This document shows, one piece after another, positions 32,251 to 46,300 of a stretch of DNA of 64,000 nucleotides. The position numbers were made by a program, and so were the translations under genes. The notes below the pieces were generated by a model that did no database searches, had not been told where the DNA came from, and saw only the letters and a program-made list of their open reading frames with translations. The stretch is taken from NCBI GenBank assembly GCA_945859605.1, contig OX243816.1, positions 38,911,457 through 38,975,456 on the forward strand, written 5' to 3'. Source of the DNA: Lumbricus rubellus. Taxonomy: Eukaryota; Annelida; Clitellata; Crassiclitellata; Lumbricidae. Within the stretch, counting starts at the first letter, position 1. Each line of letters begins with the position of its first letter.

Positions 32251-34241
32251 AGAACAGAATGATCTACTGTGACGAAAGCATCAATAGGAGCCAATAAGAG
32301 TCTGCCTTTGATCAGAGGCCCAAAACACAAATGTGAGTAGAAGCGTAATAAATGTTATGCAGAATGTAATATACCAAAATCTGACTGGAGGGGAGGTAAA
32401 AGAGTTATAAATAATTAATCAACTGGACAGGAAGGATAATGTTTAGATGGGTAGACAACTACCCATGATAGCAGGATCGAACCTAGGGTATTCCAGAGAT
32501 GGAAACACTAAGACCCTAGGGCTGAAAACCATCCTTGATTCGCCGGGACAGTCCCAAAATTGGACCTAGAGCTGTGTCCTGTGTGTCGGATTGATCCCAT
32601 TATGTCCAGGAATTTGTTGTAAAGATGCACTTGACGAAATGTTCCTACTCTACACACTAAACTTGTCACAAGTTGTATGATGATTTTGATCTCTGTGCTA
32701 TGTAACAGGCATAACGTTGCTGATAGCTGAACATTGGATGCTGGGCAGTACTGGGTTGATCGGAGTCTTCAAAACTAACAAAACCACTGATACTCAGTAC
32801 ATTGTGTCTTACATACTATCAGTCAATATCTAATGCTTTTTTTAAAGACCGCTCAGTATTGTCGGACAGCTGTTGTCTAATAATACAATCACAATTACCT
32901 GAGCACTGACCTTGCTAATGGCGAACTGTTGACCTCTCCAGTTGCAGACCTAATAATTTAATAGATGACGGCTGCATTTTGCATAACGCATAATTGTAAT
33001 AGCCTATAGGCTACCTAAGAACTTCGCTTATAAGTCTGGTCACTGTGAAAGGTCTAGGCTACTTAAATTAAAAAGGCTCTCTTATTGAAGTTGGTTCCAA
33101 TTTAAATCTAGGCTACATGTCTTTTTGACGATTGAACTGCAATTGAACTGCGGCTACTTATTGGTAGATTGCAAAATGCAGAGCCTATATTGGGCTGAAA
33201 CAACATTTGCTGCATCAAGCAGTTGTGTGGATAGTCTAAAGTGGTAATGGCATATCAAGTGACTTCGGGCATCCCATTACGGCAAATTCAAAAGTTGACA
33301 ACCTTATAAGGCTCGTTTGTGCACAGCAGCTGTCTGCAATTCGTCGAAGGGATGGGCATAATTGCAGTATCTGGGACCATGTCGGTTAGAGTCAGGTTAG
33401 GCATCGTGGGGTCAGTTAGGGTCAGGTTAGACGTCATGGGGCTTAGGATCAGGTTAGGCGTCGTGAGAGTCGCTTAGGGTGAAAATCAGTGTTAGTATAG
33501 ATGCTGTCCATATATTATACTACATAAGCTTCGGTACCCCGATCCCTCTGTGAAGAGACGAACAAAATCCTGCGCCAGAACTTTCAGAAGACAGATAGCG
33601 AGCGGTGACAGAAAGCTGCTATGATGTGAGTAGAAAACGATTTAACAACAAAAACAAGTATATTTCAAACTGCTTACCAATTACAAGCATTTTAGATGCA
33701 TTAATAAAACAGTCGTATAACTATTTCGAATTAAGCGTCCACAACAAAAACTTATTAACCGGCACCGTGATCAAGTTATGTAAAATTTGTAAACAAACTT
33801 GACGCACAAAAACGTTATGTGTGGACCTTTGGGGTAATTACATATGCATAATGCATGAATCTAATTATATACCTATCTTCTTCAAACTTTAAAATATTAG
33901 CTTTACTACGATTATTCTAATGATCAATTCAAATACTAGTCCGAGAACATGTCATCTAGTACATTATATTCAGTTGAGATTATAAGATTAGACAGTTAAA
34001 TACGATGCAATTTACTTACTTTTGAAACTACACTGACTTACTTACCTACAAGAGGTTTCTGACACACAGTCATGATCGCAACGCAACGCATCTGATCGCA
34101 GCGTAACGAGACGCAAATGGAAACGAAGGTTGACATCGATCGCAAGGGTTGAAGAAAAAGGACTGTTTAATGTCACTTAACGTGGTCGTCATCTGCTGTG
34201 ACTTTCAAGTTTGACAAGCCTTTTCCAGGCGAATTGTTTAG
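32251..34241. other. Upstream region of VWA8
   Basis: No gene recognised. At 33375-33480 there are about three degenerate copies of a GTCAGGTTAG...TTAGGGT unit. The VWA8 promoter must lie near the right end; no TATA box is evident. Confidence 0.45.
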
Positions 34242-34365
34242 ATGATGCGCTTTCAGTCGTCTGTTTTCACTGGCCATCGGGCTGTGCAAAGGCTCCGAGT
34301 ACTGACCTCGATTCTGAACTCTAGAGCACAAAACCCTCTCGTCGTGCGATATGTTTCAGCTTCGT
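34242..34365 (+). CDS. VWA8: VWA8 exon 1, mitochondrial presequence
   Basis: Encodes 41 residues plus one base, beginning MMRFQSSVFTGHRAVQRLR, with seven Arg and no Asp or Glu. It ends at TCG T|gtacgt and joins exon 2 in phase. Chosen because it is the nearest in-frame ATG that supplies a targeting signal before the conserved VTLGDVSLEVKQPKNPELVP segment. It is the least certain exon by homology. Confidence 0.8.
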
Positions 34366-37300
34366 GTACGTAATTTGGTTTTGATTTGTGGTTAGAATTT
34401 GAGAAAGTTCGTGTATTAAGACTCAAAAAGGAAGCAGTTCTTGTAAAAAAATACTGAGGTGGAATCAATGCAACCCTTGTGAGATCCAAGTGCTATTCAA
34501 AGAATGGCCCAACTGAAACGTGCAAGCCTTTTAATTACTAAAATTTAAAAAAAGATATACTACTGGTGCTGTAAACAATTAAATACTCAGTTGGCACTAT
34601 GAAAGAATAAGAGATCAACAAATGGACCAGTCAGTCAAATTAGCAATCAATAAGTGAGGCAATCAATAAATCAAAATCACTCAGCCTATATAAATGCATC
34701 AGGAATAGATGTGTCAAAAGTTTGATAAAATGGCTCTATCCAGGTGAACAGTGACAGACCTTATCAGAAGTGACGAAGAAAAGTCTTTTAAATGAAGTTT
34801 TGAATTTAGCTTCAATCAATCAATCAATTTTTTTATTGGTTCGTGTGTTGCTTGTGGGTCATCATAATTTTAAAAACTGGTTGTACCAAATTTCCATGAT
34901 GAGTTGTTTCTGTTGTAGCCGGCAACAAAGTCGTTACGTTAGGTGATGTCAGTTTAGAAGTGAAGCAACCGAAAAATCCAGAATTAGTTCCAGTTCAATA
35001 CAGTAAGTGCAAATGAATTCTTGCTTCAACCAGTCTTTCTGTGGGGGTTTATGAAAAGGTGATTGACAGTAGTTTTTTGTCTTATGTTTATGTAGGGGTC
35101 TACTGTGAGTAGAGATCTCGAAGGTATGCTATATAAATTCTGATTGATTGATTGATTAATTGATTTTGTGATCAACTTGATTAGATCTTTGGTACCTTGC
35201 CTCATTTTAAAAATATTACTGGATAGGTTTCACTGCAAATGCCACACAATTTCAGGTGGTGCATACTTATGAAAATTTTGCTTTGGCTCCAGACAGAAAA
35301 CTCTGGGCTTTGATTGTGAGAGAAGCATGCTTTTGAACTTGGTTTATGATGACATGCCAGTGGAAGTTTCAGTATTTGAGTTATAGCTTTTACTTTTAGA
35401 GTGTTAAAGCTTATCTGAGGAACTTTGAATTTGAAGTTGTTGTATGAAATTTAGAGTTTGACGACACGCCCCAGTCTATTCTGCGGCATTTGAGATGGAT
35501 CATGCAGAAGGTGTGAATTACTTTGTCTTATTTAGCTTTAGACTTCACGTATATTACACACATTACACACACAGTTTCATTTTACACATTTCAATCTGTA
35601 GTCGATCTTTTATTTGCATCTTGAAATTATTTCTCCCTGTGTCTGCTCAATCTGCTTCTATCATTTAGAATAGAATAGAACGGAATTTATTGAATAGAAG
35701 AGAATAAAATAGAATTTATTAGAATAGTGTGAAATGGAGTAGAATTTATTGAATAGAGTAGAATGGTATCTCAACATTTTGGGTTGATTAGTGACAGTAG
35801 ACTGTGTCTCTATCCATGCATGTTGTCCTAATGTTCTGGACGAGGTAGACTTTGGAGGACCATCAGTTGATGCTATTAGGTACTTGATGCTATTGAAGAG
35901 ACTGGTGAATTATGATTAATACTGTGTTGCATGTGGGATTTATCATCATCATGTAGTGCTCTGCCAGTTGGCAGGTTTGTACGTCCGATGGCGCCACTCC
36001 TCTCGTTTTCTCTCGGGATTTTATATAATTTGTTTGTTGATGCATATATCAGCATCAACATACGAGCATGTACACTGCATGTATATTATGTTACTTACTG
36101 GTACTTCATCTGACCTTACGTTTCTTTACCTGCTTTACCTTCTGCTGTTCTTTTTCAGGATCTTCTTGGTCAGGATGTGTTCCTGATTGGACCGCCAGGA
36201 CCTTTCCGCAGAAATGTTGCCATGATGTATCTGGTATGTCGCTCGCATCGCTTGTCAAATATTACTTTGGTAAAAGCAAGTAGATGCTGTAGAATGAAAC
36301 ATAAACAGCATTTTTAGATAATCCAGTTCTATGCAGCTCTGTGTCTGTCTGTCTGTCTCTGTTTGTTTATCTGTCTGTCTGTCTGTGTAAAATGTGTCTG
36401 TATGTGCAGTAAGTGTGACTGAGTAGTTTTCTGGACTGACTGACAGATTATCTCAATTGTGGTGTTGTAATGAAGCATGACTGTGTTTACATATATAATT
36501 AAAATATATTTTCAGGAGATGACACAGAAGGAGGTGGAATATGTGTCGCTGTCTCGAGACACGACAGAGACGGACCTCAAGCAGCGCAGAGAAATCATTT
36601 CTAATTCGGCAGTTCATATCGATCAGGTAATTTCTGAATTTATCTGGTAGTTAAGTAATTGTACAAGTTTGTTAATACAGTTTTTGTCATTTTTGACAGA
36701 TTATTTTGTCCAGGTTAAGAATTTTCTATTTTTTTGCACATTGGTGTTTTATTGTCACAGAGTCTACTGGTTTGAATACTTCTTTATTTCCGCTACAGAT
36801 GTTGTCCATTTTGTCAGTTTTTCTTCTAAATGTCACCTGAATGTACATGTACATGTCTAAATTGTCTATTCTCTGATGCGTTACATACAACCTATGATTT
36901 CTGGATCTGTGTTCTTCAATATATTTGTTCCGCCATTGTCATCTAGTGAACTTTAACATCCAGGGTATGTGTTGCTGTAAGGTAAAGATCGTATAACTGT
37001 GCCCCAATGGGTTCATATGAGGTGAAACCAACTTTGATTGAATCCCGTCAAAGAGAAGACAAACATGTGGCCAGATATGGGGTTAATAGCTTTCCGTACT
37101 GCTGGCCAAACAAGAACATGCAGCACTTATTTGGAATAATTAATGAACCATTTATTTACTACATATTACATTGCATTTGAGTTAATGTTTTTCCGTGCGT
37201 GTTGTGTAGTGTGCAGTTCGTGCGGCGATCAAGGGACGTGTCCTCATTCTCGAGGGCATCGAGAAGGCCGAGCGTAACGTGCTTCCTGTCCTCAACAACC

Positions 37301-40300
37301 TTCTGGAAAATCGAGAAATGCAACTGGATGACGGAAGGTTCCTCATGTCTGCTTCCAGATACGACAAACTTCTCAAGGTATCCATATGGGACACTCACTT
37401 CAACCTTCCTTAGTAGCGCAAGTTCATGCTGACCCTGGTTTACTTGTGTAGCACTATATTGTCTTGTCAGTTGTAAAATGAATCATGTTAACCACAGATT
37501 GCACATATGTTACAGTTCATGAGGCTTGAAACAGATGGGTTTCAGAAGGTTTGTATTTAAGTTGGTAAGTATGTATTTTCTTGTGACCAAGTACGTATGT
37601 ATTACACTGTATGTAAAAATTATTGTTAAATCCTTTTTTAGTAGACCGTAGCAATTGCAGATTATAGTCACATATGCGCAACTTAATATAAGTATGCGTC
37701 GTATGCGTCGATTATAAAACTACTCTTTAACTACCGTTTAACGGTAAGAGGGATTAGTTTTCATGTATTATAGTGTATGCATGTTCATCTGAACAAGTTT
37801 TGCTTTTACAAAAAGCAGAATGAGAGGATGTTCTTTCTTGCGAAATAAGTGATTGTCGTCATGAAGAGAGGTCAAGAGCTGATGAATGCGGTGGCCAAAG
37901 AACTGATTTTTTGAATCTTTTTTCAGTTTCAGGGCTGCATTAATGTGCACAATATCATGTGACGTTGAATATCCAACATAGAAAGTTAGCGCATACAATC
38001 TTACATACCATCGTGTACGTTAACACTGCACGTATAAAAAAAATTCTTTAACTGGAATTTGTGAATAATTATAAATGATAACGGTACGTGTTGTTATAGG
38101 ATCACACAAAAGAGGAACTGGATCGTTGGAAACTGGTTCGTGTTCACGAAGACTTTCGTGTGATTGCGCTTGGACTTCCCGTTCCATGGTATCAGGGCAA
38201 TCCTCTTGATCCACCGCTCAGGTCTCGATTTCAGGCCAGAAATATTACCAGCTTGCCCTTCAAGGTAACTACCGCTGCACTGTGCCGCAACTGTCTGCCA
38301 TATACATTTTTACAGATGCATATTTGAATGAAAAATTGCTGAACATAACCGATTCCAACTTAACTGGACAAGGCCTAATCTAATTGTTTTTGTGTAATTG
38401 AGGGTCATTTTGAAGTGGAAATCATAATGGATTATATAGATCTGTTGGAAATCTTGATTTTCGAATTTTACATTGTCATCTGTGGTCATTAAAGTTAGCT
38501 ACAGAAGAGATGATGACCTTTATTATTAACCTGACCTTACATGACCTTAACTCTCATGACCTGACCTTACATGACCTGACCTCTCACATGACCTGACCTT
38601 AATATCTCACCTGACATGGCCTGACCTTACTTAATCTGACCTTACTTTAAAAGTCTATTGTCTGATTCCATTGTTTCGTAGGATCATCTGGAGTTGTTGA
38701 ATAACAATGGAGTTGGACTTGATCCAGATAGGTGAGGAATTTGTTGATTATTAGAAGCTCTGCTTTGAGTGATTTGACCTTCATCACAGTCTAATTAAAT
38801 ATTTGTATACCAGCTGTGGTCATGTTCAGCTAAAGTGGCTCCCTGGTGTAGGTGATGTGTATGAAAACCTTGAGTCTTGAAAAGGTTAGTGTTTTTGAAG
38901 AGTTATCTCTATACCTCACAGATGGAGGACTGACATGGGAGGAGGCTGCCAGAGCTGCTCAAAACAGAGAAGGATGGAAGACCTGTATCGCCCAATGTGC
39001 GCACAGCACGCGGGAGGACTAAGGTCTAAGGTAAGGTATCTCTATGGTGTGCTGGCTTATTGATGCATTACATTACTGGTAAGTAGAAGTTTTGTTGTCA
39101 TACATTGCATGACTGTTGTCCTTTGTTGTACGGTCTGTTCAGCATTTCGAAGATCCTTTCTTTCGCGATGACGATGGTTTCGAGTGAGACACATTCACTT
39201 GGTCTTCCAGATTTTCCACTTGATAATCTACACGCTGTCATCCGAATCATGGTAAATATAAGCTCTTCAGTGTGTGTATGTATTCATTCATTCCACTAAT
39301 TTATATAGCTTACCCAGAGGTGCTCCCAGCCCAGGCATGGCTAAAGAGAAAGTTTTTGACTTATGTTATCAACAAAGATTGTGATGACGGTGATGATGGG
39401 TGATTCGTTTACTTTGTGCTGTTAATATCTTATCAGAAGTGCTACAGATGATGATGTTGTTGGTAATGTTGTTTTTGATAATAATTGTGACGATTTAAAT
39501 GATGATGGTGATGATGTTGGTGATGATGACATTGAGCAAGATGTCCTTGATGACGATGATGATGTTGTTGTTGTTGGCTGCAGAGAGCGATGCCGTCGAC
39601 TTCTCTGCAGAGTCTTCTCGAGCGACTCTATCCGTATCGTTGTATGATGGCCACCGAAGGACAGACGGCCGTCAAGAACGCGCTCAAGGTCAGTCATCAA
39701 TCATCATAGGTCATTGTGTTGACATTTTCAGGAGCATCTGTGATTTATTTTGAATGAAGATGTACAGAAGTGATCGGGCCTATTTGATTTAGAATGACGA
39801 GGTATGTTGGGGTTTACAAGAGATGTGGTTGTGAAGTGCATAAATTGCTTTATTCAATTAAAGATGTTTGTCTTACTTATCTTGGTTAGGACATTCTTGA
39901 TGTGCTTTAGTAACAGATAAACTACTTCTTTACTTATTTGGAGTCAATGAAAGATTAAGGTTGATTAGGCTAAGTTTAGGCTGAGATTGGATTAGGTTTA
40001 TATATTTGTTCCGCCATTGTGAGCTAAGGATGGTAGCAGTGCATCGATAAGTGCAAACGAGGTGAACTTTAATTGGTTTATTCAATTAAGATTCAGACTG
40101 GGTTTTTGGTTTCTTACTAGGATCAGGCTAGGTTTGCATTATGGGCTGTTTTTTACTTAAGATCGGGCTATGTTTGAACTGAGTTTTCTTTAACGTTTCA
40201 GTCATTTGAGTTGTTGGAAGTGGCAGACAACAACGGCAAGAATCTGATCATGGAAGTAAGACGTGGATTAACAGGTGACGCTACTGTTCAGCTCCAGTGC

Positions 40301-43300
40301 GGCCACAGCGTTAGTGAAGTTAAGGTAATAATTTTGACGGTTGATCAGCTACTTATACTGAAAAGTGACCAGTAATTAAGATTCAGATTCATTGTTTTGT
40401 TTGCTGTTAATATGTTAAAGTTTTGTCCTCATCCATTGTCATCATTATGATGATTATCAGTCAGTCATCATCATCATCATCATCATCATCAGTCATCATC
40501 ATTGTTGTTGTGCACATTTAATCATTGTCATCAGTAGAAATGTAGGTTATTCTATGTTATTTTAGGATGCTTTTCCCTAGCTTTCTGTATGTAAACAAAT
40601 TATTTGCAACTTGTATGCTGCCTAGTTAAACTGTCTGACAATGGTGCTTGGTAATTTCTTCAGAGGAGACTGTGATGATTCTCATAACAAGAAAGCACTG
40701 GACTTGCTCAAAATCAAAGGAGAGTTAATCCTTTACCCATTTGCCCTGAGAATATCCGCTGAAAACATGGGCTTGATGGGAAAAATAAACGGGTAAAGGG
40801 TTAATAAGTTATAAATTGCTTAAATTGTCTGTGCATTTTAGTGACTGATAAATGATAAATTTACCATTCAGGTTCCATCAGGTGAGATGAGTGAGCGTGT
40901 AATGAGTGAGTCTTTCGTCACCACTCCATACCACGATCAGCTGCTGGCGGACATGGTTCAGTCTCACATGGTCAAAGACTTCTGCATCATTGGATCTCGG
41001 GTCAGTCATACTTATCTGGGTCAAGTTAGGAGTCTTCTACCTTATCTGGTCAGGTTCAGTGGCGTAGCAAGGTTTTGAGGGGCCCTTGTGCAAGGCTTCG
41101 GTGGTGGGCCCCTTCAAATAAGATGTCTTGGCTCCAGTAGGCTATCTTTTGGTAATGTAACTGGTAGGCCTATCCTATATCGCCATAGTTGACGAAATAA
41201 TTATCTGCTAGTGTCGATATCCATATTCACCACTACCCCGGCACTGTTCAAGCTGATTTAAATTCTATACAGCTGGCATAATAAATGCGAATAGTCCAAT
41301 ATTTTGGCGACCTTCTTTGCCCGTACTTTGTTTTGTTGCTTAGCAGTGCCGCTTAAATAAGACTTAAACCTAACTGATGGACATTTCTAAGTAGGCCTAA
41401 ATTACGGTAGCAATTTAAACTACACAAAGCACTACAAAGTTATAATGCTCCAAAATCCGTGACACCATTATATTTTGGCATAGGCTATACGTCAGCAAAA
41501 CAAATCACGTGCATGGACATTCAAATGATAATATTGAGTGTATATGCTGTAGGCCTGCATTTAGACTTGATTACATTCTGAATATTCTCTGACCGCCAGA
41601 GGCCCTTGTGCAGCCTATACACTGCACATTCTGGAAAATCCATTGCTACGCCACTGCTGTACATGCAGATTTCAAAACATTCTGAATAATTTCTTAAAGT
41701 AAAAAATTGACTATGACCCCCGGGGGGGGCCCTCTACCGCCGTGGGCCCTTGTGCACTGCACAACCTGCACAACCTATTGCTACGCCACTGGTCAGGTTG
41801 TTAAACTGATTTGATTGCCAGCAGTTGGTGACCTGGTTTTATCATGTGAGGCTCAGTGTACTCATCATATTTCTACACTAATACTAATATATTCTCTGTA
41901 ATTATCGAACAGACTCGTTGACACAGTGTCAGCAGGGTAAGAAATATGCATTTGTGAGTTAGAATGATGATGAAAAATATTGTTTAAAGAAGCTGCTTTC
42001 AAAGAGCTGACACAAGGAATTGTAATTTGTATACCCAGACCATTTTAATTGACCCTTTTTGGACCTCACATGCAGCTTTGTATATTGATTTTTGGATTGC
42101 AGAACATCTCCAATGATGAGCAGAGGGCATTAGTTTTTTTTAACAATAACAATGCATTTGGTTGCTCTGATTTTTGTCTTTACTAAGTTGGTTGTGTTGT
42201 CTTTGACTTAGGGTTGTGGCAAGAGCATTTTGCTGAAGCAGTTCGCTGACCTACTCGGCTATCATGTTGAAACAATTATGCTCTATCAGGTGAGTCTGTC
42301 CAACTGTGGAGCATGGCATCAAAGTAAACTGATTATGGTGATAGGCTTAACTTGAACAGCCTGGGTTTGATCCCCTCACTCAAGATGGTTACTGGGTACG
42401 GAGGCAGAGATACACAGGGACCTGAGTGAGATACGATGGGTCAGTCCCCCGCTAGTCAATTTCGCCTGATGGTTAGAAGCTTACGTTCAATGCATTGAGA
42501 TATAAATACCGTAATCAGTGACGAGTGTCTCATGAACAATGTCTCTGTAGTTCTTGTCATGTCATCATTATCATTTCATGTCAGTATTGTCAGTGTTATA
42601 ATCGGTGATCATTATCAGTGATCATAGAAGTGGAAGATGATAATTAGATGACATCATCATGTCATTGTCATGTGGTTGATTTGTAGGACATGACAGCGAG
42701 AGATCTGCTGCAGCAGCGCATGACAACGCCATCTGGTGACACCGCATGGCGACTGTCTCCACTCGTCATCGCTGCTCTTGAAGGCAGTCTCGCCGTGCTC
42801 GACGGAGTTCACCGGGTCAACGCTGGTACCTTCGCCGTTCTGCACAGGTGTGTGTATCTACCTCTGCTTCTAATTCACATGTAGCTGTTTTGAGGTATAG
42901 AAACACTCAGTAACCATTGTGTTGCACGCTGGTAGGTATTATTAGGCTTTGTCTATTGCATTGCTTTTGGTTGATATATGACAGACAACTATTGTGTTTC
43001 CTCAGGTTGACCTCCCCGGATTCAGACCTGGCACTGGAGTGGACAAAAAGGATGACTTTTGTGGACTTGATATATTTGATTTGTCGTCGGTGAATGACCT
43101 GCTCTCTTTTAACATGGCTTGTATAATAGCACTGACAGAAATTTTTAGATTTACATAGCGTTTCATTACATTGCATTACAATTTTAAACACATTATTGTT
43201 TTAGCATTGTCTTGATTCTTTTGTCTTAGGTTGATACATGACAGAGAGCTGTCATTGTTTGATGGCACTCGTCTGCTTCGTCACGATAGATACGATACAA

Positions 43301-46300
43301 TCAAAGATGTTAACGGCTTCACTGAAGATGAGATGAAGACAAGGTACAATAAGGCTTCTCAAACTCCTTTCATAGCTCATATTATCATTGACTCTCTTCT
43401 CTCTTCAGGTTTTCATTACAATCAGTTTTATTAATTTTTGTGTAACATAGTGTAATGTATTTGTTACAATGTCATGAAGTTAATGAGTTGAAACCTTTGT
43501 AGGAAAGCTGCAATTAAGCCATCCCTCGCTCACTCTGTGTCTTTCCTTGCTTCTTATGTATAAACTGTGTTTGACTAGGGGTCTACTACGGATACATCCT
43601 GCATTCCGAATTGTCGCTCTGTCAGAGCCTCCATCAATTGGCAGCAGCTCGCAGCAGTGGCTCAGCTCGGAGCTACTGACGATGTTCCTCTATCATCATA
43701 TGAGACCTCTTTCGATGGACGAGGAACTGCACATCATCAAGAAACTGGTTGGTCAAAAGACAACTTGTATTTTAATAATAATGATGATAATAATGATGAT
43801 GATGATTATAATAAGAATAATGATACTGATAATGATGACAATAATAATAATAATAATGTGAACCTATCTTCCAGATTGATTGATTGATTGATTGATTGAC
43901 TGATTGGCCGGTTGGTTGGTTGAATGAAGTTCTCCTAAAGAAGCTCAAGATTAGTTCTTTTGGGTCCTTAGAAGGCATTCTCCAATTTTTACAGATTCTA
44001 ATGAAATTTGGTCTTGTTGTTTGTTGTGATTAGGTTCCCAATGTGTCGAGTATGAGGCAGATCATGGACTTAACACATCGACTGAGGAATGCCACAGATG
44101 CCAGTGTACGTTGTTCATCTTCTGTACATTTGGATAACAATGGCAATAAATACAAATAATGTTTTAACTAAGCATGAGTTACGACATTAGTGACTTTACT
44201 AGTTACCTCAGCAATGTTTGCTAACTGACAAATGATATGTTCTTAATGACATTCAGCATTGTGACCCTGGTGCACAGTGGTCTTTGTAGACCAATTTATA
44301 ATTTTTTTCTTCTAATTTATAGAATGTGAGTGCAAGCCATGTTCATTCACACATAATTCTAAATCCAATATGCCGGTAATATGTTCTTATGATATCTGAC
44401 CATTTATACTGCACTTTAGTTTACATGACATGATGTTTAAGTAGTATAACATGACACAAATCTTTGCTTGATGGCGCCTTTAGACTGCCTGAAGATTTCA
44501 TATCTGTGTCCTCGTAATGAGATGATGCTGCTGCTGCTGACAATGGTGATGATGTTGAAATTGTGTTCCCATTTATTTTTCTACTTTAGCTGAAATCCGT
44601 ATCCGCTTCTTTATCGACCAGACAGCTGCTGAGAGTCGCCCGACTTCTCGCCATATATCCAGACACTAACCTCTACGATCTCGTGCAGAAGGCCTGCCTT
44701 GCCAGGTGTGTTGCATGTAATATCTGCATACAATAATTCATATGCATGTATTCATTATTCGATGTTCTTTCATTAAAAATGTGTGTTTTGCTCTTTCAAG
44801 ATTACTACTCGGGAGCACTCCCAACCAAACCTCGGCTAAAGAATACAGTTTTAAGATTGCGTTAGAATGTGTCAGAAGGGACCCTTGGTAGGTATTCATT
44901 ATTCATTCATTCATTAAGTGCATTTGTATAGCGTCTCTTTAAAGGAACTACTCAGAGGGGCTCAAGGTATGGATGACGATCCATTCCAGCCCACAGGGCT
45001 AGCAACAGCGAAAGCATGTCACTGCTTGATAGATGTATTTGCATAAGGAACAAGAGGAATGGTGGGTCTGGTTATCCTGTATTTGTTGATGTGCTATGTA
45101 TGTTGTTGATGCTTTCTCAATAGAACTTGTTTTGCATTGTTTTCCATCTGAATTGTTTTCCTCTGATAGATTTCTACCTCGACTGACGCAGACGGCATTG
45201 GAAGAAGAACTGGAAGCTATGAATATAAAGAAGAAGTCAATTCCGAAGACGGTGGAGGCCATCAACCGTGCCACCACTTGTAGGTCGATTTTCACATCAA
45301 AATTTCACGTGCATGGCAGGTTAAAGTTTTAGATTAGGCATTAGTGTACCAGACATGTTGTGTTTTTTTAAACATCTTCAAGCTCCGGGAAACGGCAACA
45401 GCAGTCGCAATGACTGTATCGATGAGTTAAGTCATGGCCGTATTTTGTGGTGGTTTACGGGTTCAAATCCTCCGAAAATGTTTAATTTCTGAATTTTTTA
45501 AAACTAATTCTGTGTATTTTGTGACCATGTCACCTCTGAAATGGAAAATATATCCGAATTTTTTGTCCTGGCTACCATCTTGAGTTACATGGCATGACAA
45601 TTAATTGTTAATCTCACACAATGCAATGTTACATTACCCCTTACATGTAATCACAAATTCATATAGTGCCTCTTCAAGGCAGATGGGTAAGAACCACTCC
45701 TTATGGATGCAGAGTTGGTCTGCCAAAATATCAGGCATATAAAGATTAGATTTTATTAGACTTTATTTAACCCCTTGTCATGACAATGAGCTTATGCAAT
45801 ATATACTAAAATGTATGAAAAACAATGCAGTTCATGGTTAAACGTTTGATGGATTCGTATGTTGTTAGAACACAAGTGAACAACTTGAGGCATACTTACC
45901 TGAAACACAGATTGTTGTTTTATTTGTGGTTTACAGGTGAGGTCAAAGATGGCTATCTACGAATCGGCGAGACCAAGATCGAAATTCATAGTCCAGAAAA
46001 CAAGATGAAAGTTCCAGATGTTGTGTTTTACGATAACGTTCAGGTATGAATTCAAGCACTATTGGACAAAAGGAAATTTATAGAATGTGAGTTCAAACCC
46101 ACATACTTTAATTAGATGCTCCATTGGTTTCTCAGTCAGAGGTTTATGATTTTATTTCTGCCTGAACATCCAAGTTCAATAATACGCAGTTTGAGATGGA
46201 CACATGCTTTGTTAAGATCTGTAAGCATGCCGTATGCTTGCCAATTAGCCATGCAATTATTTTTGCAAGAATTTATGCATTCAAAAGACGCATAGGAATT

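Noticed and set aside
38918..39022. Open segment between VWA8 exons 8 and 9 that looks exon-like
   Set aside because: It encodes an LINE ORF2 C-terminus, and exons 8 and 9 join directly in phase and match VWA8 without it.
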